A DNA stretch of 64,000 nucleotides from positions 36,710 through 100,709 of the forward strand of contig JBBHKE010000902.1 in assembly GCA_037447655.1 (NCBI GenBank), read 5' to 3'. Shown here one piece after another: positions 1-10,109 of the stretch (position 1 is its first letter; every line of letters starts with the position of its first letter). Under the pieces are notes generated by a model. The model was not told the origin of the DNA. It made no database searches and saw nothing but the letters and a program-made list of their open reading frames with translations. The DNA is from Zygnema cylindricum. Taxonomy: Eukaryota > Streptophyta > Zygnematophyceae > Zygnematales > Zygnemataceae. A program made the translations under genes and the position numbers.

Positions 1-11
1 TCTGGTGAATC

Positions 12-125
12 AACCGACCGCAACCGCCCGGCCCTCAAAATTTGGCAACCGAATCCGTTCCGGATCCGGCGCGGGCGGTCGGTTAACGGTCGGTCACGGT
101 TCGGTTGACCGTTTGCGACCTCTGA
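12..125. repeat. GC-rich CGGTCGGT repeat block
   Basis: A GC-rich block made of variants of CGGTCGGT and its complement. AACCGACCGC at 12-21 is the exact inverse of GCGGTCGGTT at 75-84, so the segment can fold. The composition contrasts sharply with the AT-rich sequence after about 150. It could be the edge of a transposon cut by the window boundary; no coding frame is apparent. Confidence 0.4.
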
Positions 126-195
126 CAGCTCGATCGATACTCGATATTTTGAATATCGAAATTATCGCGATATGAATTTACCCGATACCCAACAC

Positions 196-216
196 TACTA
201 ATAGCGATTCACGGTG
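196..216. repeat. Terminal fragment of TA-flanked CACCG/CGGTG MITE
   Basis: The segment ACTAATAGCGATTCACGGTG followed by TA matches the right terminus shared by about ten elements elsewhere in the window (for example 8887-9102 and 56021-56560). Only this end is recognisable here; the left end is not seen. Confidence 0.45.
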
Positions 217-314
217 TACTGCACCTCATACCAATTGCGTGCGATTTTCATACACCTTTAGAACGTACTTGGTAGGTCTGTAATTACTAATTAGTTAAAA
301 TACTAATTAAATAG

Positions 315-1024
315 GATTGCCGAAGCTTCCGGGAAATGAGTGGGAACTCAGCCATCACAAGCTCCCAACGTCCCTCTTGCAGAAGAAACGAGTTTTGATT
401 TCAAGTCTACTTTCTGTTAGACTTGAATCCATGGCCCTTCCTCTGAGGACAGTGAAAGATAACGAATTTGAATCTTTACTTCCCTCTACTTCTCGAGATT
501 TTTTGACCTTTTCTGATGTCCCTTCTCTAACTTCTTCGACCGTATTTAATCAGATTTCTTGTAAAGAGTCAAGCGAAAGCTCTCGCAGTGAAAGCAACAA
601 TGAAATTAAAATGTTTTCCTCAGATACCTTAATTAGAGAAGAGGACACCACTATATTTTTGGTTTCAAAAGAAGAGATAACCAAAAATAAGAAAACGGAA
701 GTTACATCGAGACTTTCGTCTCATTCTTCTTCTAACCAGGATGCTAGTACTGAGGAGGAGGTTTCTAGACTTAGAGAAGATAATAGTAACTCTAGTAGGA
801 AAGAAATAACACAGAAAAATACTGCTTGTTCAAATACCAGTTCAAATATTAATTCAAATACCAGTTCAAGTTCAAGATTAAATTCAGGTTCTTCGAATAA
901 AGAACCTCTGGGAATTGAATTACCATCTCTTTTTCTACTTTCTCTTGAAAGTGTTGCAATCAACATCAAATATGTCCAATCACTTGAAGGCATTCCGGAA
1001 GACATTGTCATGATGCTATTTTGG
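315..1024 (+). CDS. Probable 5' exon of LRR protein gene (Ser-rich N-terminus)
   Basis: An open frame runs from 311 to a strong splice donor (TTGG|GTAAGC, donor at 1025). It follows AG at 313-314, so it may begin at an acceptor. The first in-frame ATG with good context is at 431 (ATCCATGGCC); translation may start there, or the exon may be internal. The product is strongly serine- and acid-rich for about 200 residues (low complexity, probably disordered). It then becomes ordered in the last 35 residues, beginning LPSLFLLSLE and including GIPEDIV. That last part resembles the short helical region just before the repeats in plant RNI/RAD7-like LRR proteins, where a motif of the type PSLxxLCxxVxxxN...SLxxxP is usual (recalled, not searched). 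The exon ends in phase 0, matching the next exon. Function is not known. Confidence 0.5.
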
Positions 1025-1254
1025 GTAAGCGATCCCCCAATTTTCCCTTCCCTTCTAAACCTTTATTAGTATGAAAGGTAAATGAGCTTTGTTTTTAGGG
1101 TTAAGTGAAATGAGCTCGGATTTCTAGGATTTTTTAGAGTTTTAGGATATCGACATAGACTTTACTTCAATTGTTTGACACCAAACTAAGTTTTTTCTGG
1201 AAAGGTTTCACTTTTATATTTTTTACTTTGAAGGCTTATGGCCAGTAGTGTCTC

Positions 1255-1495
1255 AAAAGTCATACTCTCTCACTCTCTCTCTCTCCCTCTCGATCCCTCT
1301 CCCTCTCCGTCTCCTTGTTTTTCCCTCTTCCCTCTTTGTCCACCCTCTCCTCGTCAATCCTCCCCTGCCCCCTCCCTCCTCTCTCACTCTCTCTCCCCCT
1401 CCTCCCCCTCCCCTCACCCATCCCCTCCCACTCTCCCTCTCTCTCCCCCTCCCCATTCCCACCCCCCTCCCCCCCCTCTCTCTGCTACTATGTGT
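1255..1495 (+). repeat. CT-rich (CTCTCCCT)n microsatellite
   Basis: About 240 bases almost free of purines on the + strand, made of CTCT, CCCT and CTCC variants. Apparent proline- and serine-rich frames across it are compositional artefacts. Confidence 0.9.
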
Positions 1496-1725
1496 AAATC
1501 ACACTGTCCATCGCTGTTAGGGTAAAGAAATTATTGGTGTTACTGTGGAATTAGAACGTATAATACTAGTTTAGTGGAGGAAGAGGTGATGATGTGTAAT
1601 CCATTCCTTTAGATAGTGTTACTAAGACTATTTTTTGAGTTTTGGTGGAAAAGAGCCCGAGATTGGTATCAACACTAATAGCGCCGGGCAGTTTAATGCA
1701 GGAAAATGTAGGGTGCTGAAAATGA

Positions 1726-1850
1726 TTTTCAGAGAGAGGGAGAGGGAGAGGGGGATGGAGAGGGGAGGGAGGGAGGGGAGAGAGGGATGGAGGGGAGGGG
1801 AGGGAGGGGAGGGAGGGGAGAGAGAGGAGAAGGGAGAGAGGGAGGGAGGG
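1726..1850 (+). repeat. GA-rich (GAGAGGGA)n microsatellite
   Basis: A nearly pure purine tract of GAGA, GGGA and GAGG units. It is the approximate complement of the CT-rich tract at 1255-1495, about 230 bases away in the same inferred intron, so the two could pair in RNA. Confidence 0.9.
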
Positions 1851-3646
1851 CAATTTGTGTGCACCAATTCATTGCATAGTTCAACGCACGAAAACTTGAT
1901 TTTTTTTTAATGTATAATATGTGTGTGGTGTGCGTACACCTATAGCGTTTCCATACATTATTGCACTTCAAAATTATGATTCACATTAACTGAATTGGGG
2001 CCAAATTTCATGGGAGGCAACATTGGTAGAAGGCTTCTAGCTTTGCCTAGGTGGACCAATGAAATTACTCTCCTTAGGACAATCAACCTCATTAGGAAAA
2101 ATGACTCTCCTTAGGATAGGGCAGGCCACTACTTTGCTTTGAGAGTTTAATTATTCCAATTCAAGTGAGTGCTTTTTTGACCTAAATTATAAGTACTATC
2201 TAATTAAGTGGCCCATGATTGGCCATGTGGCAAAACATAATGTCTAATCAAGAGATAACGCTAATTATTCAGTAACTATAATAGAATGTATAATAGAATG
2301 AATAGGTGTACTAGAATTTCTCACTGGATCTTCATTCTGAGATCAAGTTTTTTGTTTGCAACTTTAAGAGCCCTTTTGTTGTTTTTCTAAAAGCACAAAC
2401 GGGTTTTTTGGAGTTTGTTTCTGAAAGCTGAGGGTTTAGTGTACCTGTTCTCATTACTTTTGCGTACACTTATGCTACTTCACTCTTCTGAGTCAGTTGG
2501 ACCGTAAGCTATCTCAATTTTTCTAATGAAGGCGTTTGATGACGTCTTTATTATTTTTTCAGCACGCTTCTTACAAATATACTACTTAGTGAATGTACTG
2601 TTTTATTAATCCTAATTTTGATGTCCCTATCTATCTTTTCCAATGGTCCTCTACTTCTCTTTCTCATTTTGATAGATATATATGTAGAAATCTGATTCAT
2701 GTCTGTCATAAATCATGCATCATATATTTTGGTGTTGTGGCTCCATTGGTTATTCCGTTTATAAGTTTATCCTGATAGTTTTTCACACCCACAGAACTCC
2801 AGGCATTCTATCAGTGATCGTTTATTGTTTTTTTGTTTGATATGAAAGCATGCTTTCGTTTAAGTACCAAATTTTTGTCTTCCCTTACTTTTTTCTTGCA
2901 TTGAGTTTTCTTTAATATTTTCTGGTCTCCTCTTTATGGCAAGTATTTATTGCATAGGGCTTTCATGACACCTTGCAAATTGATTTCTCTCTCCGTCTGT
3001 TTTTTTAGAGTTACAAATCAATTGCATCTGAAAAAAAAAATCGATTAAATCTGTTTCATGTTAATTTGTACATGCACCATTGGCTGTCGGAAATATCTTG
3101 CTCCAGCATTTTTTTTTGTTATTTTTTTTTCGACATATCTTATAGGGTGAATTATATGTACGCAATTACTAGCCATACTGGCCAGTGATCACTGTAGTCG
3201 TATCGTACAGAAAATTGTATCTTTCGTACAAAATTCTACTTTTTTTTGTGCGAATACTATGAGTTACAAGGCTCGTCTAATTCCCATATAAGACATGTTT
3301 ATGGCTTGCTTGTCGTTGCAAACATCGTTTTTCACAAAGTCCAACTCAAGATTTTTTAATGGAGTTGACACTCGAAAGTATTAGAATAAAATTGTCTCAC
3401 ACCTTATCTTTTTACTTGCTTACGACTTTGACTTGCATAGGTTTCTCGTCTTTTCTTTTTGCTCCTCACTTTTGAATGTTTGGACGACCTTCGTGGGAGG
3501 TTTGCAGTTCATCTCACATTTGCTGATTGCACGTCAATTATCTTGTAATTATTTTCCCTATCCCTTATTTCCCTCACTTTTTTACTTTTCTGCGATTGTT
3601 TGACTCTATACACTCTTGTTATCCTTTCGTGCTTGGATGCGTTTAG

Positions 3647-3776
3647 GGCATTATTCGTCTCGGTGGGATGACCGAGAGAGTTTTACATCTGTTTTTGGCC
3701 ACGAGACATAATGCGGTAAAAGAATCTGTGAAGCGGTTGGGTTTACAAGCAAGAAGTAGACCTGTACTTCCTACTC
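3647..3776 (+). CDS. Probable second exon of LRR protein gene
   Basis: A 130-base open segment between a pyrimidine-rich acceptor (GTTTAG|GGC) and a consensus donor (CTACTC|GTAAGT). Read in phase 0 from the preceding exon it gives 43 residues starting GIIRLGGMTERVLHLFLATR, a two-helix amphipathic segment that continues the pre-LRR region of exon 1. It ends in phase 1. The fit of both splice sites and phase with exon 1 is the main support. A weaker donor 15 bases upstream (CCT|GTACTT) would leave phase 0 and would suit the candidate third exon better. Confidence 0.5.
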
Positions 3777-4053
3777 GTAAGTTCTCACTTCCTTGCTTTG
3801 TCTTATGCTTTTAGTCAGTGCACTGCCCATCGTTATTAGTGTTAAGAACACTAATTTGGTCCCGACTATTTCTGGCAATTGATAGATTGACAAATTGACA
3901 AATTGATAACTTGATAAATTGCGAGGATCTCCTTTTTTTCTGGTGGAGTTTTTTTGCATGATTAAACTTTTTGGCAAAGGCCCGTGGTAGGTTGAAGAAC
4001 CGCTTGCCCATGTTTATACCAGCTGATGTGTAACTTAATGCTTTGTTAAATTT

Positions 4054-4210
4054 CCTCTCTCCCTCTCTCCCCCTTTCTGTCCCTCTCTCCTCCTCTTTCG
4101 CCCCCTCTTTCTCCCTCTCTTCTGCTCTCTCTCTGTCTCCCTCTCTCCCCCTCTTTCTCTCTCTCTCTTTCCCTCTCGTCTGCTCCCTCTCTCCACCTCT
4201 CCTTCCCTGT
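4054..4210 (+). repeat. CT-rich microsatellite next to an acceptor
   Basis: CTCTCCCT, CTTTCTC and TCTGTC units for about 155 bases, ending four bases before the acceptor CTGTACAG at 4207-4214. It would act as a very long polypyrimidine tract if the downstream exon is real. Confidence 0.85.
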
Positions 4211-4214
4211 ACAG

Positions 4215-4259
4215 CCTTTGTCAGCAGATGAGGAGTTAAATGTGTTGTTTGTCATGTCA
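4215..4259 (+). CDS. Candidate third exon of LRR protein gene
   Basis: Immediately after a strong acceptor (pyrimidine tract plus ACAG) the frame reads PLSADEELNVLFVMS before a weak GTGGAT donor. The text is like the short LTxEE(E/F) segment that precedes the first LRR in plant RNI-like proteins (recalled). The difficulty is phase: exon 2 as drawn leaves one extra base and this frame needs none. Either exon 2 uses its earlier donor, a tiny exon is missed, or this is not an exon. Confidence 0.25.
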
Positions 4260-4950
4260 GTGGATGGTTTTGTGCATGACTTCGTAATTTCTTCGTGCAT
4301 ATATTAAATATGTTATACTTAAATATATTATAGATAATTAGGTTTTTGATGAGTCGAGAAACGAAATTTTTAGAGATGTTAAGTTTGAGAAACTTCTCTC
4401 ACTTTTATATTATCGAAAAGTACAATAAAGAATGTTGTGATTTTTTTATGAGCGAGAGGACAAGACAGCAAATACGAAAAAACAAAAATGGAATGTCGGT
4501 TTATTATACTGATCGAGGTTTTACTATGGCGATGCAGGTTGTTGCGATAAATTTTAGGGTATGTGGAGTATGCCTCTTAAATCAATTTTTTTGGCGAATG
4601 TATATGTGCTTTTTTACATCTAATTTCTGTATATATTCTTGGGCAATTGCCCTCCAAAGTTCAGAAAGTTTCCGAGAGATATTGGCGTAGGGAAGGTATT
4701 TGTTTATCAAAAGGAGTACAATAGATTATAGATAGGCTCCAACCTTTGGAAAAATCTTGCCATATTTTTTTTTGCTTTGTTAGATAGCAAAGCTTATCTT
4801 TGTTTACAGTTTCTCCGTCGAGAGTCGAAGGACAAAAACTTTGTTGAAGAATTGTTTTGCTGTACCAGTTGGAGTTACTTATTCTGTATATGGCTATGAA
4901 GCCTTAACAAGGAGGTTTATGAAATATACGAATTCAATGTATTAATATGT
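4260..4950. other. No gene recognised
   Basis: AT-rich sequence with a 114-codon open stretch (4346-4690) that matches no family I know. It contains one LRR-like phrase (LEMLSLRNFSHF), but without periodicity or splice support I do not call it. Confidence 0.5.
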
Positions 4951-4954
4951 TCCT

Positions 4955-5365
4955 TGGGTTGCACTGTTTAAGAACAAGTAAACTGATGATTGCACTATTT
5001 AAAAACGCTTTAACTGAAGGTTGCAGGATTTAATACTTAAACCACACAGTGCACAATTTAAAAATGATTAGACTGCACGTTGTATTACAAAACGATTAAA
5101 CCGAAGGCTGCTTTATTTAGTAACGTTTAAACTGCAGATTGCACTCTTTTCCAAAGATTAAACTGCAGTTTGCACTAGATAAACCGATTAAACTGCAGGT
5201 TGCAGGATTTGACAATGAATAAACCACACATTGGACTATTAAAAATCGATTAGACTACTGAATGTTGCACTAAAAAACGACCAAACGGAAGGTTGCTTTA
5301 CTTAGTAACGTTTAAACTTCAGGGCTGCACTATTTAACATCGATGAAGCTGCATTTTTGCAGGGG
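4955..5365 (+). repeat. Degenerate tandem repeat, about 38-40 bp unit with about 180 bp super-period
   Basis: Repeated variants of TTTAAACTGCAGGTTGCACT and AACGATTAAACTGCAG appear about ten times. The phrase GTTGCAGGATTT recurs at about 5022 and 5198 and both times is followed by AAACCACACA, which indicates a higher-order repeat of about 180 bases. Confidence 0.7.
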
Positions 5366-5454
5366 CTAAAAACGACAAGATCACCGTACATCTATGTTCA
5401 ACTGTGATTTTGCCGCCCTTAAACCAAAATGGTAGTGTCAACAATTTTCTATTT

Positions 5455-5945
5455 CAAAAAAAAAAATATTCCTAAAAAAATTCCATTTCATTTTCTATTT
5501 TAAATTTTCTATTTCCTATTTTCTATTCCTATTTTTTATTTCTAAAAAAAAATAAAAATTTACCATTGCCCAATATCCAATTTCTAATTTTCCTTTTCAA
5601 CTTTCCACATCCAATTTCCCAATGTACAGCTTTCTATTCTCACTTTCCGATATACAATTTGCAACTTTCAATTGCAAATTTACCAATTTCCATTTTTTTT
5701 TATATTTTTTCTTCCCTTTTTGTTTGCTTCCACCCGCGTTTTATGCCCCAATTGACATTGTCTATCTAACAACCAACACACATATTAACCCTAAAACACT
5801 CAATAATATAGTTGATATCTAATACTAATAAAATACCAATCCTAAAATGAAATAATATAATTAAATATCGAATATAACTAATATCTAATACTGAACATAC
5901 ACCAACCCCAATACTAAATAATAATACTAATACTCATTACTAAGG
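5455..5945. repeat. AT-rich low-complexity tract
   Basis: First half is runs of TTTCTATTT and TTTCCAATT variants; second half is runs of AATACTAAT and AATATAATT. There is no coding signal; the short open frames here are compositional. Confidence 0.75.
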
Positions 5946-7000
5946 GCACTTTCCCATTTAACCGAAACTTAGTCTTTTAACTTTGTTTTCTAGCGAAGAT
6001 TCTCCGTACTACTTTAAGAGCATTCCGATGTAAACGCGAATAACTTGTTACTTTAAAAAGTGACTTACGTAGACGTGTACGACAAATGTGACAGATGAAG
6101 TGGTACACAAAATGTTGCGAAACTTCCACTAAGCTTCAATTTCAGACGTCCACCCGCACGGTGTACAGTTTTTGTGACTTCGTGATGTCTGTACGCCACA
6201 CTGTCGACGTGGAGGCTTTCAGAACACTATCGTACTTGCTCAGTTCCTCCACAGTCCGCCCCTCTCTTCTCTGCCATGTCGTGTCTTTGTACTTTCCACC
6301 ATCCCTAAACTCCATTTTTGCAAAAACAGGTACAAAACACATCAACAAAGTGTAATGAGATAGCATTTCTGCCCAATAAAAGGGAAAAAACTCGGTCCTT
6401 CAAAAAAAAAAAAAAAGCTGGAGTTAGGACCACATTAAAATCTTCGTATGCTCCTTAACTCTCTCCTTTATGACACCCTTGGAAAAATTTTACCTCGAGA
6501 TCCTCTTATTTCGACAACTGACCACTCCCTTTCCTCCATTTTCTCAAAATAGACAAGTACTTGCAAGCTCCAAAAAGTACAAGAACAATCGATAACATTC
6601 ACATTCACAATTTCACACAGGAGGGGAAAAACATTTATTTACGGTCTTCTATACAGCCATGTACGTTCAAACTTGCATGTGACATTGGCAAATGTTGCTA
6701 GGTAATGAAAACAAAATAATGCAAAGGGAGTTTAAACATTATAGTCTTCTATTTGAGTTAAGCATTTGTATCATATTGACTTTAAATGTTGTTAAAAAGG
6801 AAAATTAAATTGAAATCGACACGTTGTTGCATTCATTTCGGGTGCATTTGTAGACGAAAGTGAAATTCATGGTATTTATGAAGACGAGAGGATTCATACA
6901 TGAAAGTCATCTCAACCTCTATATAAAGCCCAAGTGAAATTAGCATAGATTAATTACAAAGGTAGAATTGGAATATAACATTCAAATTGGCCTACTCAAT
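5946..7000. other. No gene recognised
   Basis: Unique-looking AT-rich sequence. A short open stretch at 6095-6355 has no recognisable domain. A 15-base A run sits at about 6402-6416. Nothing else is supported. Confidence 0.5.
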
Positions 7001-7274
7001 ATTAGAAACAATGTATAGATTTTAACTTTAGAAGTGGCCAATAATTTTCAGGGCAGATCAGGAACAGAAGAAGTATTTTTTGGTGATGATAATTCAAAAT
7101 ATGACACTTGTCTTGATGATGACCATCCAAATTGTCATGAAAACGTTATTCGCATCCGTATTTGACGACCGAAAAATACGACAAATAATTTAAACGGCTA
7201 TATAAAAATTAGTGGTCGACATTACAACAAGGACACTTCATCAACAAACAAGTGCCCATCCTCATTAAAATGGT

Positions 7275-7800
7275 TTGTATTACATTGAACCAAGGTCCAA
7301 ACATTGTGTAGATGAGGAGTCGCAACGTTATAGCGACGAGAGATTCCGTCAACTTTTCCGCCTTAAAGACGATGCTGTGCAGTTTTTGGTTCTTAGTTCT
7401 TTGTTCTTCGTTAAACTAAATGAGTTGAACACCAACCCTCCCCCAGGCTTCCAAAACATACCTAATAGGCAGTTGCCTGCGAAAAAACAAATACTAATTG
7501 CATTGGTGAGATTAGGGCATCAAGGTGGATTGATACGTACTTCATAAGAGTTTGGTGTAGGAATCTCAATTGTGTGTAAAGTTTTTCGGAAGGTCATAGA
7601 GGCGATTGTTAAAAAGCTACGACATTGGATTCAATGGTCGACAGAGGAAAAAGTGTAAGAAAAAGGATTTTTTTGAGGAAAAAAGAGGGTTACCAAATTG
7701 TTTTTGTCATATAGACTAGACTGAAATTCTATGGGTTCCATTTCTCCACTGAAATCGCAGACCTAAAGAAGCTTATCTAGATAGTGCCGACTTCAAGTTG
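7275..7800 (+). pseudogene. PIF/Harbinger transposase relic, N-terminal and first catalytic part
   Basis: The frame has the layout of HARBI1-type transposases (DDE_Tnp_4): a RFRQLFRL segment, then LPAKKQILIALVRLG, then after an in-frame stop EFGVGISIVCKVFRKVIEAI, the helix-turn-helix-like stretch typical before the catalytic core. Further on, PNCFCHID followed by a stop and TEI matches the first catalytic Asp context (normally IDGT); the Asp codon is 7714-7716. Several stops show it is dead. The rest of the core resumes at 9270 after inserted sequence. Confidence 0.75.
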
Positions 7801-7839
7801 ATACAAACCCAAATGACTGACACCTTGACAGTCAGAACT

Positions 7840-8767
7840 TGTATTCACCACAGTTTCACCACAGAATGCAAAGCTCGAACATGTGATTTGGACAACATTC
7901 CTCACTTTGATTTTCCTTTAGAAATGCCGCCACCCTGGCAAGCAAAAAATCTGACCGAGTACCTCCCCGAGTAGCTTGGACTCCCTTGAGTCCGCAGCAA
8001 AAAGAATCACTCAATTTGCTCCCCTGAGCAGTTAGTTATGGCTGGCCAAAGATGCCCTATAAATACAAAAGGTCACCTGGAGAGAGGATCCGCAAACACG
8101 CTAAGTCCCTTAACTCCTACTCACAACTGCCAGCTACTCTACCCTAGGCCTATCAAAACGAGTGTATAGTACAAGAAGGTTCAGTGGCCGTTTGTACTTA
8201 TTGTACGACCATTGTACAAGATGGCCTTCTAGTTGACACTAATCAATTTGGGAGCCATCGTTTCTCCTCCCATCTTTTCCGATGTCCAATGATGTGGCGC
8301 CACGTGGCACAACGCGCCGCTATGTCCGAAAGCCGCAAAAGATTCATTCGGGTTTGGCGGGGGCGACGTCGTCCGTCGGAACATGTATTTTACACGGTTA
8401 GATTCGCGTCGGCGAGCGCCGTTTGACTATAGATGTCGTTTCGTCAATTTTGGTGTGTAAAAGTAAAAGTGACGTTTGCGTAACACTTTAATAAATCACC
8501 GAACAACAAACGTGTATCCTTTCGTTAATGCCTTAATGGTTTAGGCGTACGCCTACTTAGTACCCTGCAGACCAAGTTTCTAATCCTGTAGAGGACAACA
8601 TTTTGGAAATAGAGAACAACATTTTGGAAATATATCGATTTGTCTGCCTGTCTTTGCCTGCCTGTCTATTTCTTTCTGATTATGGCGGCAACCATGGTGA
8701 CTCTCTCTCCCTCTCTTCATTATAGAGTCTAAATTAATAAGTGAATATTAATTACTTCTTTTCAACA
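7840..8767 (-). mobile_element. Solo LTR of family 1b copia, reverse orientation
   Basis: The complement of this segment follows the LTR at 26546-27431 throughout. It begins TGTTGAAAAGAAGTAATTAA at 8767. It has the GCCACGTGGCGCC block, the GTACAATGGTCGTACAAT block, and near its end the phrase TGCTCAGGGGAGCAAATT that is shared by all family 1 LTRs. No internal domain accompanies it, so it is a solo LTR. The left edge is approximate (TGTATTCACC) and I do not see a clear 5-bp target duplication. It lies between the first and second catalytic residues of the Harbinger relic. Confidence 0.75.
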
Positions 8768-8886
8768 TAGACAAATAGAGACCTAGAAAATACACACATT
8801 TTAACATAGACACACATTCAGATTACAATTGAGAACAATATGTAACCGATAGACTATCTTGATGCAAAAAAAAATATTCAACAGTA

Positions 8887-9102
8887 CACCGCGAATTGTT
8901 ATTAGTGTCAAAGTTTAAATAACGTAAAAAAAAATAGCTTTATTGATTCTTATTTAGTGCGAGAGACGTGGCAGATTATGGTCCACGTTCTTATATAGCG
9001 TTGCTAATTTATTTTCGAAAATCATGTATACTAATTGCGGAAAAAAATTAAAATTTTAAGAACCCAAATTAGTGACTTTGACACTAATAACGAGTCACGG
9101 TG
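8887..9102. mobile_element. MITE, CACCG...CGGTG ends, TA-flanked (216 bp)
   Basis: Starts CACCGCGAATTGTTATTAGTGTCAAAG-like and ends with the inverse form (CTTTGACACTAATAACGAGTCACGGTG), flanked by TA at 8885-8886 and 9103-9104. The inverted repeats are about 28 bases. No coding capacity. A TA target is typical of Tc1/mariner-type elements. Confidence 0.8.
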
Positions 9103-9269
9103 TAGTGCAGGTGGTCGTAGACCATCGAATGTGATTTGTTGACCTAAATTTGGGATAAACTCGGTTGGTTCATGATTCTAGAAAGTTAAGAAAAACAAAA
9201 TTGGGGGAAAATTTCGAGAGAAAAATGCATGCAACTGGTACTGTTTTCTAATGGGGAAGTACGAACGTT

Positions 9270-9797
9270 TTTCCATAACTTGTAGGGGATACCGGCTACG
9301 CATTACACCGTTATTTGATAGTTGCGCACCCTGGTAACACGACTAACTCCATTGCAAGCGAAGTTTAATTTTCAGCATGCGTCACTTAGGATGGTAGTGG
9401 AGAGAGCATTCAAGAAGTTGAAAGGACATTGGAGATTCCTTTTGAAGATATAGCATCCTCAAAGAGAATCGTTGGTGACATTTATTTTGGCTGCTTGTAT
9501 CTTACACAATATCTCAATTGCACGGAATGAGACTGACATCGATTGGGAGGTTGAGTTTCAGAACGAGCAAGCAAGGGGTGAAAGTGGCTTTTGAGAAAGA
9601 GCTGCTCGAATCACTCAAGCTCAAGAATAACGAGAGCAACAGGTACGACGAGGTGGAGAAGTGGAAAGAAGAATAGGTGGTCTTAGATCCAAAAAAGTAG
9701 AAGGTGTGAAAATAAGAAATGTTCTATGCGACTATGTTACAAGGAAATGGACGAGAGAACATAACGATGACGGTGTATACATCCGAACACCAAAGTG
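9270..9797 (+). pseudogene. PIF/Harbinger transposase relic, C-terminal catalytic part
   Basis: GDTGYALHRYLIVAHPGN (Asp codon 9288-9290) matches the second catalytic Asp context of DDE_Tnp_4. After a frameshift near 9367 comes FNFQHASLRMVVERAFKKLK, with the catalytic Glu codon at 9400-9402. Then comes the usual AACILHNI tail. There is a stop after LLKI and another after SGF. Together with 7275-7800 all three catalytic residues can be located, but the gene is split by about 1.5 kb of insertions and frameshifted. Transposon ends were not found. Confidence 0.75.
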
Positions 9798-10109
9798 AGG
9801 GATTCGGATATTGAAGTTGATGACCTTAAACAAACACTTGTTTATAGCGATACCAAAGATACTACTAAGGACATGGACCTTGTTGAGTAATGGTTTTGAT
9901 GCGTAACATGTATGGTGACGACAATAAGTCTACTTTTTTCTCAAGATTGCACTTTTTCTTAGAAGATTATTGTTTATGAGTTTAACATAAGAACTTATAT
10001 CGCAAATGTTTAGTGTAAACTATTAATTCAAATTTCAGTCGAATAACACAACCAACATTTTTGTTTTATGTTTTCATACATTTGGCTTACAATTTTCTAC
10101 CTTTCTATT

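Larger units (their letters stand above)
1025..3646 (+). other. Intron 1 (inferred)
   Basis: Bounded by donor GTAAGC at 1025 and acceptor GTTTAG at 3641-3646. It contains a CT-rich and a GA-rich microsatellite (listed separately). A T-rich body from about 2300 to 3640 has no credible coding frame or transposon domain. I see nothing else in it. Confidence 0.45.

Noticed and set aside
1238-1971. Long Pro/Ser-rich and Arg/Gly-rich open frames
   Set aside because: They lie entirely within CT- and GA-rich microsatellites and are compositional.
4346-4690. 114-codon frame as an extra LRR exon
   Set aside because: One LRR-like phrase only; the rest is Phe/Cys-rich without repeat periodicity, and no splice sites give matching phases.
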